From Planococcus salinus (lineage in GTDB: Bacteria > Bacillota > Bacilli > Bacillales_A > Planococcaceae), in the NCBI RefSeq assembly GCF_003719725.1, contig NZ_RIAX01000004.1:1-64000 (forward strand): a DNA stretch of 64,000 nt. The letters are read 5' to 3'. A model generated the notes under the pieces. It did not search any database. It was not told where the DNA came from and saw nothing but the letters and a program-made list of their open reading frames with translations. Shown here piece after piece: positions 7,558 to 15,746 of the stretch (its first letter is position 1; every line of letters starts with the position of its first letter). The position numbers and the translations under genes were made by a program.

Positions 7558-8034
7558 TTAAGATTTTCGCTTAATCCCAATTTTACTGCCGGCTAGTTTG
7601 GGTACAGGCAACTCTTTATGGGTCGTCCACATCTTTTGGACCGCCTGCTCAACGTGGGCCGGAAAAGGAGCTGACTTTCTTTTCACGGAATCGATGCCCA
7701 TCAGCATCTGTTCACTTGTCGCCACTATATCACCTGCTTTGTTCTTCATTTCAAAAAATAAATGAATCCGCTTGGCATCACGATCCAATAACTGCACGCT
7801 GGTTCTAAGCGTTTCCGTTTCGTGAACTTCTTTTAAATAACAAATATGGTGCTCCAGCGTAAACATCGTGTAATCATAGCTGGCACGGGCTTCTGCATCC
7901 AGGCCGATCAAGTCCATCACCCGGCCTCCCGCTATGCTGAATACTTTTGCGTAGGCAGCATCATTCATATGGCCGTTGTAATCCAACCAACGGCTATGTA
8001 CTGTCGTTTCATGTATCAACGTCTGTTTTGTCAT
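7558..8034 (-). CDS. Hotdog thioesterase, betainyl/carnitinyl-CoA thioesterase-like
   Basis: A 158-residue hotdog-fold protein opening with VHSRWLDYNGHMNDAAYAKVFS, the 4-hydroxybenzoyl-CoA/betainyl-CoA thioesterase signature with the catalytic Asp in the LDYNGHMN loop. Relatives in carnitine and betaine catabolism hydrolyse betainyl-CoA, but no carnitine genes are nearby, so the substrate is undetermined. AAGGAGGG lies 6 nt before the ATG. The C-terminal tail is basic (KLAGSKIGIKRKS). Confidence 0.82.
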   Translation of the reverse strand: MTKQTLIHETTVHSRWLDYNGHMNDAAYAKVFSIAGGRVMDLIGLDAEARASYDYTMFTLEHHICYLKEVHETETLRTSVQLLDRDAKRIHLFFEMKNKAGDIVATSEQMLMGIDSVKRKSAPFPAHVEQAVQKMWTTHKELPVPKLAGSKIGIKRKS

Positions 8035-8196
8035 CCCAATCCCTCCTTATACTTCCTTGTAACAACAATTCGCCATACCCGCCCCAACTTCCTTTCGATT
8101 TATCTCTAAACAGCTTCTTTTAGAAGCAAAGGCAAGCCCTCTCCCCTTCAATCGATTGCTCGTATGTTACCGGCGATTTTCCACAGCAAGGCTTCC

Positions 8197-8223
8197 GTTT
8201 TAAAAGCTTCGCTAACAGGGTAT
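8197..8223 (+). promoter_or_regulatory. Candidate SigB promoter of the lipoprotein gene
   Basis: GTTTTA, a 15-nt spacer and GGGTAT match the general stress sigma factor consensus (GTTTaa, 12-15 nt, GGGwAw). It lies 42 nt upstream of the lipoprotein start. Confidence 0.5.
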
Positions 8224-8264
8224 ATTCTTTACAACAGTTTTTATACAATCGGGAGTGATATAAC

Positions 8265-8675
8265 ATGAGAAAATGGTGGATACCTGCAGCAATCGCCTTA
8301 TTGCTGACTGCATGCGGAAACCCGGAAGACACCAGCCTCCCTGAAGAAGGCGAAACGGAGGTTTCTGCTCCAGAAGGAGAGCTTGACCCTACCGACCCGG
8401 AAGAAGTCGACGAAGCCGAATCTGTCACTTTTTCCGCCTTGGTAAATGAGGAAATAGAAGTGGGTGAACCTGTTACCTTGTCAGGAACGGTACAGGAACT
8501 GACAGATGATAACGCCTTTCCCGCCTTCATTCTAACGGATGGAGAGCAGGAAGTATTTATCCGCAATATGGCTGAAACTCCAGTGGACGTAAACGACTCA
8601 GTGACCGTTCACGGCATCTACGAAGGACTTGCCGAAGAAAGCATGCCGCTTGTTTCCGTATCAGCCATTGAGTAA
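8265..8675 (+). CDS. Lipoprotein with OB-fold-like domain
   Basis: A 136-residue exported lipoprotein: a short signal peptide ending in the lipobox LLTAC (Cys16), a very acidic linker rich in Glu, Pro and Ser (residues 18-52), then a compact C-terminal domain with PVTLSGTVQEL and DSVTVHGIYEG, which looks like an OB-fold (tRNA_anti-like) repeat. It should be tethered to the outer face of the membrane. Function unknown. The ribosome binding site is weak (GGGAG). A candidate SigB promoter upstream suggests general-stress expression. Confidence 0.8.
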   Translation: MRKWWIPAAIALLLTACGNPEDTSLPEEGETEVSAPEGELDPTDPEEVDEAESVTFSALVNEEIEVGEPVTLSGTVQELTDDNAFPAFILTDGEQEVFIRNMAETPVDVNDSVTVHGIYEGLAEESMPLVSVSAIE

Positions 8676-8700
8676 GCCGGAAGCGATTCATTTATCCACA

Positions 8701-8733
8701 AAAAAACCGGCTCCTGCAGAAGGGCCGGTTTTT
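8701..8733 (+). terminator. Rho-independent terminator after lipoprotein gene
   Basis: The stem AAAAACCGGC/GCCGGTTTTT has a 12-nt loop. A perfect DnaA box (TTATCCACA, 8692-8700) sits just before it. Confidence 0.85.
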
Positions 8734-8805
8734 GTAAGATTCACTGTAAGCCTTTTACTTTTTCACCATTTATCCATTCGAAAAACCCGAAAGTAACGCC
8801 TTTTC

Positions 8806-9231
8806 TTATCTTTCAGGTTCTGCAGGTTCGGAAACTTCGTCCAAAGCGGTATCTGCATTTCCGTAAGTTTTATCTTTCACCGCAATGTCTCCCAATGAAA
8901 CGATGCCGACGAGCTGATCGTCTTCAACAATGGGCAAACGGCGAATTTGGTGCTCAGCCATTAAACTTGCTGCCTCTTCCACATCCATTTCCGCATTTCC
9001 TTTGACAATATCAGAAGACAGGATATCAGAGACGGGTGCATTCAGCGAAACCTGTTTTGCAATTCCTCGTGTAACAATATCGCGATCCGTCACAATTCCG
9101 AGCAATTTTTTATCATCACTGACTGGTATGGAACCAACGTCCAATTCCTTCATCTTCGAAGCGGCTTCCTGCAAGGTCGTATTCGGTCCGCAAGTCTCAA
9201 CATCAGGTGTCATGATCTCTTTGACCTTCAT
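8806..9231 (-). CDS. CBS-domain pair protein (YhcV-like)
   Basis: A 141-residue protein made of two CBS motifs: residues 7-60 (IMTPDVETCGPNTTLQEAA to GIVTDRDIV) and 70-122 (ILSSDIVKGNAEMDVEEAA to GIVSLGDIAV). Such stand-alone Bateman modules bind adenine nucleotides and act as energy or stress sensors, partner usually unknown. AAAGGAGG is spaced 8 nt from the ATG. The gene is monocistronic. The C-terminal tail is acidic and low complexity. Confidence 0.9.
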   Translation of the reverse strand: MKVKEIMTPDVETCGPNTTLQEAASKMKELDVGSIPVSDDKKLLGIVTDRDIVTRGIAKQVSLNAPVSDILSSDIVKGNAEMDVEEAASLMAEHQIRRLPIVEDDQLVGIVSLGDIAVKDKTYGNADTALDEVSEPAEPER

Positions 9232-9303
9232 CGATTAAGCCTCCTTTGTTTTTTCCTACTCTTCTTTATCCGTTTTGGCAGCAATAAAACTCGCTTCCAT
9301 AAG

Positions 9304-9337
9304 AAAAACGGTTCCAGCCGCCAAGCTGAAACCGTTT
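9304..9337 (-). terminator. Terminator of the amino acid ABC operon
   Basis: The stem AAACGGTTcCAGC/GCTGaAACCGTTT is followed by TTTTTC on the minus strand, 20 nt after the ATPase stop codon. Confidence 0.8.
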
Positions 9338-9358
9338 CTGTACACTTATTCCAAGCAA

Positions 9359-10081
9359 TTATTCGACCATTTGGATGAATTGGCGTGTTCGTTCATGTTT
9401 CGGGTTTTCGAAAAAGGTTTTAGGATCAGCAGATTCAATGATTTTCCCTTGGTCTATCATAATAATGCGATCTGCCACTTCTTTCGCAAACTTCATCTCA
9501 TGCGTCACCACTACCATTGTCATCCCTTCTTCCGCCAATTGCTTCATGACTTGCAGCACTTCGCTGACAAGTTCCGGGTCCAGTGCTGAAGTCGGCTCGT
9601 CAAACAGCATGACTTTCGGTTCCATAGCAAGAGATCGGGCAATGGCTACACGTTGTTTCTGGCCACCGGAAAGTTTGCTTGGGTAGACATCCGCCTTGTC
9701 GGCCAATCCGACTTTTTCCAGCAATTCGCGACCTTTTTTCTCTGCTTCCGCCCTCTTCTGCCGCTTCACGATAAGCGGAGCTTCTATGACGTTCTCCAGA
9801 ACAGTCTTATGAGGGAACAGGTTAAAATGCTGGAACACCATCCCCACTTCCGCACGCACTTTTGCTAAATTCTCTTTTTTAGGATCGATGGTATGGCCGT
9901 CGATTGTTATTTTTCCTTCGTTGATCAGTTCCAGAAAGTTGAAGCACCTGAGAAGCGTACTTTTGCCGGATCCACTGACGCCTACAAGAACAACCACTTC
10001 CTGGGGCTTTACATGCAGATCCACGCCTTTTAGAACTTCCAGATCGCCAAAGGATTTGTGAATATTTTCTCCGATAATCAT
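9359..10081 (-). CDS. Polar amino acid ABC transporter ATP-binding protein (GlnQ/TcyC type)
   Basis: A 240-residue ABC ATPase with Walker [10 protein letters not shown] (33-41), Q-loop [10 protein letters not shown], signature [13 protein letters not shown] and Walker [13 protein letters not shown], followed by the switch His in VVTHEM. This subtype drives import of polar amino acids. It is the last gene of a binding protein-permease-ATPase operon, 11 nt after the permease. GAGGAGGG lies 5 nt before the ATG. The exact substrate (glutamine, cystine or another) cannot be told from the ATPase. Confidence 0.95.
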   Translation of the reverse strand: MIIGENIHKSFGDLEVLKGVDLHVKPQEVVVLVGVSGSGKSTLLRCFNFLELINEGKITIDGHTIDPKKENLAKVRAEVGMVFQHFNLFPHKTVLENVIEAPLIVKRQKRAEAEKKGRELLEKVGLADKADVYPSKLSGGQKQRVAIARSLAMEPKVMLFDEPTSALDPELVSEVLQVMKQLAEEGMTMVVVTHEMKFAKEVADRIIMIDQGKIIESADPKTFFENPKHERTRQFIQMVE

Positions 10082-10092
10082 ATGATCCCTCC

Positions 10093-10761
10093 TCAGGCTT
10101 TATCCACATCAAGTTTATTTTCATACAAACGCAATAGGAATGTGAAAATCATAACAAGTGCCAAGTAGTAAAGCGCAACAACCAAAAATGTTTCAAACGG
10201 CTGAAAAGATTGCGCCGCTTCCCGGTTGGCAAGTGAAAAGATTTCCGCAACTCCGATGATGTAAACGAGGGATGAATCTTTTAATGTAATAATAAATTGG
10301 TTGCCCAGGGGCGGGATGGACCGGCGCAGGGCTTGTGGAAAGACGATTCGCTGCATCGTCTGTTTCCGGTTCATGCCGAGCGACATACTTGCTTCCCGCT
10401 GCCCTGGGTCTACACCCTGGATGGCCCCACGGAAAATTTCTGCGATGTATGCGCCGTTATGGACACCCAGAGCGATGGCACCTGCCCAAAAACCAGGCAT
10501 TGCGTAAATCTCAGAAATACCAAAATATAAAAACATGATCTGGACAATAAGCGGAGTTCCGCGTATTACTGTGATATAGAGGTTTGCGATTCCCTGAAGA
10601 ATTTTTGATCCGGAAATTTTCATAAGAGCAAAAATCAAACCAATGAGTGTCCCTAAAATAACCCCAACTGCTGTTAATTGGAGCGTGACAAGCGTCGCTT
10701 CCAGGAACCCAGGATATGTCCGCATCAATACATCGTATACTGTCACCAAAATTTCCGGCAT
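10093..10761 (-). CDS. Polar amino acid ABC transporter permease
   Basis: A 222-residue membrane protein of the HisM/GlnP family with about five helices and the EAA-type cytoplasmic loop ([24 protein letters not shown]) that docks onto the ATPase. A single permease gene implies a homodimeric channel. GGAGGAG precedes the ATG. It lies 29 nt downstream of the binding protein and 11 nt before the ATPase. Confidence 0.95.
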   Translation of the reverse strand: MPEILVTVYDVLMRTYPGFLEATLVTLQLTAVGVILGTLIGLIFALMKISGSKILQGIANLYITVIRGTPLIVQIMFLYFGISEIYAMPGFWAGAIALGVHNGAYIAEIFRGAIQGVDPGQREASMSLGMNRKQTMQRIVFPQALRRSIPPLGNQFIITLKDSSLVYIIGVAEIFSLANREAAQSFQPFETFLVVALYYLALVMIFTFLLRLYENKLDVDKA

Positions 10762-10790
10762 AAAACTTCACTCCTCCGTATAGCAGCTGC

Positions 10791-11639
10791 TTATTCGAGA
10801 ATTTCAATTCCTTCAATATCTACATCGAGGAGGTTACGTCCAAACCACTTCTGGGAAATCTCGTCATAAGTTCCATTTTCAATGATTGTGTCAAGTGCTT
10901 CGTTAATCGCTTCCAACAATGCCTCGTCTTCCGGACGCACAGCGATGGCAGCTTGTTCGATCCATAAGTTTTCCCCTACCATTTCAATTTCGAGACCTGC
11001 ATTCTGTGCTTCGAATCCGACTACATCTGCGGTGATAACAGCATCCAGACGGCCTTCAATCTCCAAATCCTGCAATGCTACGACATCGCTGTCATAGTAT
11101 TGGATGTTTTCAGTATATTCCTGGGCAGCAGTGTCATAGGTGCTTTGCCCAACGACTCCGATGGTAGCGCCTTCCAGGTCTTCTTTTGATTGGATTTCTG
11201 TATTTCCTTCACGAACAAAAATCACACCGCCTGAATAGTAGTAAGGATCTGAGAAAGCCACTTGTTCAGCGCGCTCATTTGTGATGGCCATCGAGCCAAG
11301 AATCGCGTCGTAACGATTGGATGTCAAACCTTGGATAATCGTCTGAAACGGAGTAGTTACCGGATTTGGTTCCAATCCCATCTCCTCAGCAATGGCATTG
11401 CCGATATCAATATCGAAACCGGTCAAAGTGCCGCCTTCTTCAAAATTGAAAGGTCTGTACAGTCCACTTGATGCTGAAGTGAATTTCCCTTCTTCCACCA
11501 GGTTCAACTCGCTGCCTCCACCTTCAGTGCCAGTGTCTGATCCTTCTGACCCGTTTGACGCTTCTTCTTCTGATCCACAGGCTGCCATTAGCATTCCTGC
11601 TGAGAAAACCACTCCTAAAAACGATAGCTTCTTTTTCAT
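10791..11639 (-). CDS. Amino acid ABC transporter substrate-binding lipoprotein
   Basis: A 282-residue extracellular solute-binding protein family 3 lipoprotein: signal peptide with lipobox LMAAC, a Ser/Gly/Glu-rich linker, then the periplasmic-type fold (SGLYRPFNFEEGGTLTGFDIDIGNAIAEEM; DAILGSMAITNERAEQVAFSDPYYYSG). The latter stretch carries the Arg and Asp that bind the ligand's alpha-carboxyl and amino groups. Closest in style to cystine- and glutamine-binding members; substrate unresolved. The start at 11639 follows AAAAGGGGAGA; the open frame runs 11 codons further up. It is the first gene of the operon, behind a long structured leader. Confidence 0.93.
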   Translation of the reverse strand: MKKKLSFLGVVFSAGMLMAACGSEEEASNGSEGSDTGTEGGGSELNLVEEGKFTSASSGLYRPFNFEEGGTLTGFDIDIGNAIAEEMGLEPNPVTTPFQTIIQGLTSNRYDAILGSMAITNERAEQVAFSDPYYYSGGVIFVREGNTEIQSKEDLEGATIGVVGQSTYDTAAQEYTENIQYYDSDVVALQDLEIEGRLDAVITADVVGFEAQNAGLEIEMVGENLWIEQAAIAVRPEDEALLEAINEALDTIIENGTYDEISQKWFGRNLLDVDIEGIEILE

Positions 11640-11834
11640 CTTGATCTCCCCTTTTCTCTTATGACTGACCAAAGCGCCAAAGCGCTTTGGGACTTACAGT
11701 ATTCGGAAAAACGTGCATCGCGTCGCCTTGTTATGCTGCCGTTGCCAGTACAAAATCTCTCTTGACGAAAAAGAGAATTGCTTGAAAACCGGGCCAAGTA
11801 CTTAAATTATACAGTTATGAGGTAAACCCTGCAA
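11640..11834 (-). promoter_or_regulatory. Promoter and about 160-nt structured leader of the amino acid ABC operon
   Basis: On the minus strand TTGCAG (11829-11834), a 17-nt spacer and TATAAT (11806-11811) form a SigA promoter, implying an untranslated leader of about 160 nt. The leader has a hairpin from CTCTTTTT/AAGAGAG around 11754-11775 and a perfect 9-bp hairpin (CCAAAGCGC/GCGCTTTGG, 11669-11690) near the ribosome binding site. I do not recognise a known riboswitch class in it; SAM-I and T-box signatures are absent. Confidence 0.5.
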
Positions 11835-11890
11835 CAAAAGGCAGAAATTTCTGTACATGTGCATCCTTCTCCCTGCGCCTTCTTCCATTT

Positions 11891-11915
11891 GTTTCAAGCT
11901 AAACCAGACGGGTAT
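11891..11915 (+). promoter_or_regulatory. Candidate SigB promoter of the DUF378 gene
   Basis: GTTTCA, a 13-nt spacer and GGGTAT form one of the closest SigB consensus matches in the window, 43 nt upstream of the start codon. Confidence 0.65.
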
Positions 11916-11958
11916 AGTAACAATAGATTTCAAGTCAAAAACAGAAAGGAGTAAACCC

Positions 11959-12192
11959 ATGAAAACCTTGAACTTGATCGCTTTGATATTGCTGATTGTC
12001 GGCGGTTTGAACTGGTTGCTTGTTGGTCTTTTCTCATTTGACTTAGTTGCTGCAATTTTCGGTGGAGATGTTGGTGAAAAATCAGCCTTCTCACGTGTCA
12101 TTTATGTCATTGTCGGGTTATGTGCACTTTATGCATTGAGATTCATCCCATTCGTCTCAAACGAGCCGAACCGCGATCGGACACACACCTAA
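11959..12192 (+). CDS. DUF378 (YuzA-like) small membrane protein
   Basis: A 77-residue protein with two hydrophobic helices around LIALILLIVGGLNWLLVGLF and VIYVIVGLCALYAL, the DUF378 pattern (LxxVGGLNWLLVG). Function unknown; probably an integral membrane protein. GAAAGGAG lies 7 nt before the ATG at 11959; the frame is open further upstream without a start site. The promoter looks SigB-dependent, suggesting induction by general stress. It ends in a strong terminator. Confidence 0.88.
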   Translation: MKTLNLIALILLIVGGLNWLLVGLFSFDLVAAIFGGDVGEKSAFSRVIYVIVGLCALYALRFIPFVSNEPNRDRTHT

Positions 12193-12200
12193 AGTTAAAC

Positions 12201-12238
12201 AAAAAAGCATTCCGTCATTTGTCGGAATGCTTTTTTTA
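12201..12238 (+). terminator. Rho-independent terminator after DUF378 gene
   Basis: The stem AAAAAGCATTCCG/CGGAATGCTTTTT is followed by a long T run. Confidence 0.92.
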
Positions 12239-12324
12239 TTTTTTTATTTCCCGGGAAATAAGCTCTTGGCGTATCAGTGAGAGCGTGTCAGCACAGGAGC
12301 TTTATCAATGCCATGTGATTCTTG

Positions 12325-13770
12325 TTATTTTTTCGCCTTATGGACTTTCAACGTCTTACCTTTGACTGTCTTGCCTTTCATCGCTTTCAATACCATAGGA
12401 CCTTTCCCGTTCAAAATATCGATATAGGTGACAGTATCCTGTATTTTGATAATGCCGATATCTTCTGCAGTTACATCAGGAATGCTTGTCAGCGTGCCCA
12501 CAAAGTCAAAAGCCCGCAGCTTCTTTTTCTTGCCTCCATTAAAATACAACTTCATGATGTCTTTGTTTACTTGTTCATTTTTATTCTTTTTTAATGGCGG
12601 AAGGCTTTCCATCTTTTCTGTAAATGCTTTTTGTGCTTTTTCAATTTCCTGCGAGGAAGGTAAATTCCCATGATCGATAGCAAAGCCAATAAACTTTTCG
12701 ATTTCACGGAGGAATTTATCTTCGTAAGGTGTAGCCAATGTAATCACTTTTCCTGTTTTACCTGCACGCCCTGTCCTGCCTGCACGGTGAACATAACTTT
12801 CCTTCTCCAACGGAATGTCGTAGTTGATGACATGGGTAATGCTGTCGATATCGATGCCACGCGCCGCTACGTCTGTAGCAACAAGATAACGGAACTCCCC
12901 GCGCTTGAATTCATTCATCACCGCAAAACGGTCTTCCTGTACCATACCGCCATGGAGTTTGTCACAAGTATAGTCGAGTTTCTCAAGTTGCTCCATGACA
13001 AAATCGACATTATCTTTGGTACGGCAAAAAATAATGCAGCTGTCCGGATTTTCGATGATGGTGACATCACGAAGCAGCGAAAACTTCTTTTGCTCTTCAA
13101 CTGTGTAGAGTGAATGTTCAATTTGATCCGTTAAAGTGGCTGCAGAAGCAATTTCAATATATTGAGGGTCGGTCATGTACTTTTTCTGCAGCGATATGAT
13201 ATGTTCCGGGAGAGTGGCCGAAAACAGCATGGTCGTCCGATGTTCAGGAATTTTTCCGATAATCGCCTCAACTTGTTCAATAAACCCCATATTGAGCATT
13301 TCATCCGCTTCGTCAAGTACCAGAAATTCGATGCGTTCCAACTGCATCGTCCCTCTTTCAATATGGTCCAGTACACGGCCTGGAGTTCCGACGACCACAT
13401 GGCATTTTTGCTTCAGCTCTGCCTGCTGATATGCAAAGGGGTGCTTGCCATAGACGGCGGCCGCTTTGATTCGCTTGAAACGCCCAATATTTGTGATATC
13501 CTCTTTTACTTGATCCGCCAATTCCCGTGTCGGGGTCAAAATGAGAGCCTGAGGCTTATTTTCTTCCCATTCGACCAATTCGCAAATTGGAATGCCGAAA
13601 GCCGCTGTTTTTCCGCTGCCTGTTTGAGACTTTACCGTTACGTCATTCTTCTCCAGAGCAACTGGCACCACTTTTTGCTGCACTTCCGTCGGTTCGGTGT
13701 AACCAAGACCTTCCAGTGCCTGTAAAATAGAGTTGCTTATCTTAAATTGAGTAAATTTTTTGCTGTTCAT
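12325..13770 (-). CDS. dbpA: DEAD-box ATP-dependent RNA helicase DbpA (YxiN)
   Basis: A 481-residue DEAD-box helicase: Q motif, motif [23 protein letters not shown] (VLDEADEM), SAT, then helicase C with [11 protein letters not shown] and [10 protein letters not shown]. The C-terminal 75 residues ([38 protein letters not shown]) form the DbpA/YxiN RNA-recognition domain, which in B. subtilis and E. coli targets hairpin 92 of 23S rRNA for 50S assembly. AAAGGAG lies 7 nt before the ATG. It is monocistronic, and no clear terminator was seen before the convergent DUF378 terminator region. Confidence 0.95.
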   Translation of the reverse strand: MNSKKFTQFKISNSILQALEGLGYTEPTEVQQKVVPVALEKNDVTVKSQTGSGKTAAFGIPICELVEWEENKPQALILTPTRELADQVKEDITNIGRFKRIKAAAVYGKHPFAYQQAELKQKCHVVVGTPGRVLDHIERGTMQLERIEFLVLDEADEMLNMGFIEQVEAIIGKIPEHRTTMLFSATLPEHIISLQKKYMTDPQYIEIASAATLTDQIEHSLYTVEEQKKFSLLRDVTIIENPDSCIIFCRTKDNVDFVMEQLEKLDYTCDKLHGGMVQEDRFAVMNEFKRGEFRYLVATDVAARGIDIDSITHVINYDIPLEKESYVHRAGRTGRAGKTGKVITLATPYEDKFLREIEKFIGFAIDHGNLPSSQEIEKAQKAFTEKMESLPPLKKNKNEQVNKDIMKLYFNGGKKKKLRAFDFVGTLTSIPDVTAEDIGIIKIQDTVTYIDILNGKGPMVLKAMKGKTVKGKTLKVHKAKK

Positions 13771-13874
13771 TTCCGTACTCCTTTGTTGTTCGAAGAATTG
13801 CCACTGCTCCTATTATGGCACGGATTTCTATTTTCTGCCGTTAATGAATTAATGAATCTTTACAGCGCTCTTTG

Positions 13875-15746
13875 TTATTGATCCAGAAGACTGACCGAAA
13901 CTTTGACATCAAGGTTTTGGCTTCCTCCCCGGTAAACTCCCTGCACCGGACTGACATCATTATAATCACGCCCCACTCCAACGCGAATATGATTTTCCAG
14001 CGCTTCGACGTTATTGGTCGGATCAAGCCCGACCCAGCCAATGCCCGGTACCATGACTTCCACCCATGCATGACTGGCCGCATCTCCGATAAGCGCCGAG
14101 TTTTCTCCTACATACAGATATCCGCTGACATACCGGGCGGGAATCTGCTTGTTCCGCAATATCCCAAGCATGACATGGGTGATATCCTGGCATACGCCTT
14201 TCATCAAATCGAATGATTCCGTTCCTTTAGTGGAAACAGTTGTCGATTCGCCATCATAAGAGAAATGATCATGCATATACTCCATCACATCAATGGCATA
14301 TTGAACGGGGTTTGACATAACGCCCAGCTCACGGTCCACCTGCTTCATCTGATCCACCGATAAATAAGTGTATGCAGTATTGCTTAAAAAGGCCAAATAA
14401 TGTTCGCTGAATAACTGGGAATGAAAAATGGCGTTCATTTCCGGCGAATAGTCAATGCGATGGATAAAGGGACTTTTTTGTATGCTGACAATGGAAGTCG
14501 CTTTCACTTCCAAATGCTGATGATGTTCAGCGATAAAGAAAGTTTCTACACTATTGCCCCATATGTCGACATGTTCTTTTGTCAAAGAGGCAGGTGTGAT
14601 ATCTGCACGGTAAGACAATAAGCGCTGGCATTCATCCGTTCTCGGTTTCAGCCGGATGGTGTTCATGCTCTGGTCCACTATTGTTTCGTATTCGAAAATA
14701 TTAGTATGTTCAATTTTATATTTCATAGAAGTAAGTCCTTCCATCGTTAAAGTTTGTGATTGATAGTTCCCCGACTGCTGTATGGCGGGATCGATTAAGT
14801 AATAGGTTTTTGAAAAGATATGTCCGATTTCATTGCAGCCGTCCTGAAAGTGGTTCAGGAAATCCATCATTTCGTCAGAATTCCATTCATCGATGTGTAC
14901 TTCGTCAAAATCCGTCCGCAACTGATCCAGTTTCGCAAACAATTCCCATGAATAGTGAGACACTTTCCCACTCTCCAGCTCATTTACTGCATCTCTTACA
15001 TGATCCAGGCAGTAGATGATCGAGCGTGGAAACGTTTTGTCGGAAATAAGGAAAGACAACACCATTTTCGGATCCATCTTAGGAGGATTTGCTTTCAGAT
15101 AAGCTTCGTAGCCATTGGTCATACGCAATGCTGACAACCAGTAAAAATAATCTTCCGCTTGCGCTTCCAGTGCTCTTTCCCGTGTGCGTTCACATACGAC
15201 ATTTAAAATTCGGGCAATTTTTTCCGCCCTCTCGAGCCATTTGCCTATCTTGATGATTTGATAAGCGACTCCTCTGGACATAGTGGATTCAATAATGCCT
15301 TGAGAAATCAGTGAAGTCGTTTTGACGTGATCAAGGAACTGACGCACCTCTTTTACCGTATGATGCTGCCCCTCCATTTGCTGTAATGCCAAATAACAGC
15401 TGTTCCATGATTCCCAATAGTCGTCTGTCACGTGGTCACGGCTGACGCGGGCATTCTCCCTTGCTATACCAAGACAGCTTGCCACCGAATTTGAATTGCT
15501 CTGAGCCAATGCCAAAAAGTCTATGAGCTGGCTCTCTTCATAGGAAGGAAGAGATTTAAGCTGCGTCATAATTTCAGACGAAGCACATATATCAAAAATA
15601 AGCTTCCAGTCACTGTCACGCACCAGTTCTTCATCAGAAGCTTCCAGCATCTGCAGAAGCTGAACATCTAAAATTCGCGCGTTATTTTCCGCTCGTTCTG
15701 CATTGCGTGACATCCAATACAAAGAGTTTGCTACACGGCTAAGCAT
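13875..15746 (-). CDS. Fused alpha-E domain and transglutaminase-like protease
   Basis: A 623-residue fusion. Residues 1 to about 325 are an alpha-E (DUF403) helical domain (MLSRVANSLYWMSRNAERAEN). Residues 341-623 form a transglutaminase-like protein with its N-terminal beta domain and catalytic triad Cys519 (KGVCQDITH), His559 (ASHAWVEV) and Asp575 (GLDPTNN). In most genomes these are separate neighbouring genes beside a circularly permuted ATP-grasp, in systems proposed to make and cleave small peptides or protein tags. Here they are one frame, yet a ribosome binding site and ATG remain at the junction (14726). It overlaps the ATP-grasp gene by 8 nt. Confidence 0.92.
   Translation of the reverse strand: MLSRVANSLYWMSRNAERAENNARILDVQLLQMLEASDEELVRDSDWKLIFDICASSEIMTQLKSLPSYEESQLIDFLALAQSNSNSVASCLGIARENARVSRDHVTDDYWESWNSCYLALQQMEGQHHTVKEVRQFLDHVKTTSLISQGIIESTMSRGVAYQIIKIGKWLERAEKIARILNVVCERTRERALEAQAEDYFYWLSALRMTNGYEAYLKANPPKMDPKMVLSFLISDKTFPRSIIYCLDHVRDAVNELESGKVSHYSWELFAKLDQLRTDFDEVHIDEWNSDEMMDFLNHFQDGCNEIGHIFSKTYYLIDPAIQQSGNYQSQTLTMEGLTSMKYKIEHTNIFEYETIVDQSMNTIRLKPRTDECQRLLSYRADITPASLTKEHVDIWGNSVETFFIAEHHQHLEVKATSIVSIQKSPFIHRIDYSPEMNAIFHSQLFSEHYLAFLSNTAYTYLSVDQMKQVDRELGVMSNPVQYAIDVMEYMHDHFSYDGESTTVSTKGTESFDLMKGVCQDITHVMLGILRNKQIPARYVSGYLYVGENSALIGDAASHAWVEVMVPGIGWVGLDPTNNVEALENHIRVGVGRDYNDVSPVQGVYRGGSQNLDVKVSVSLLDQ
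14726..14742 (-). promoter_or_regulatory. Internal ribosome binding site and start at the fusion junction
   Basis: On the minus strand GGAAGGA (14736-14742) lies 9 nt before an in-frame ATG (Met341) where the transglutaminase part begins. This is where a separate gene would start, so a free 283-residue protease may also be made. Confidence 0.5.

Noticed and set aside
10100-10108. Perfect DnaA box inside the permease end of the ABC operon
   Set aside because: A single TTATCCACA within coding sequence is expected by chance at this length and has no cluster around it.
11700-11800. SAM-I-like riboswitch in the amino acid ABC leader
   Set aside because: Short resemblances (an AAGAGAG stretch, GGCAAC) are present, but the conserved core and pairing pattern are not.
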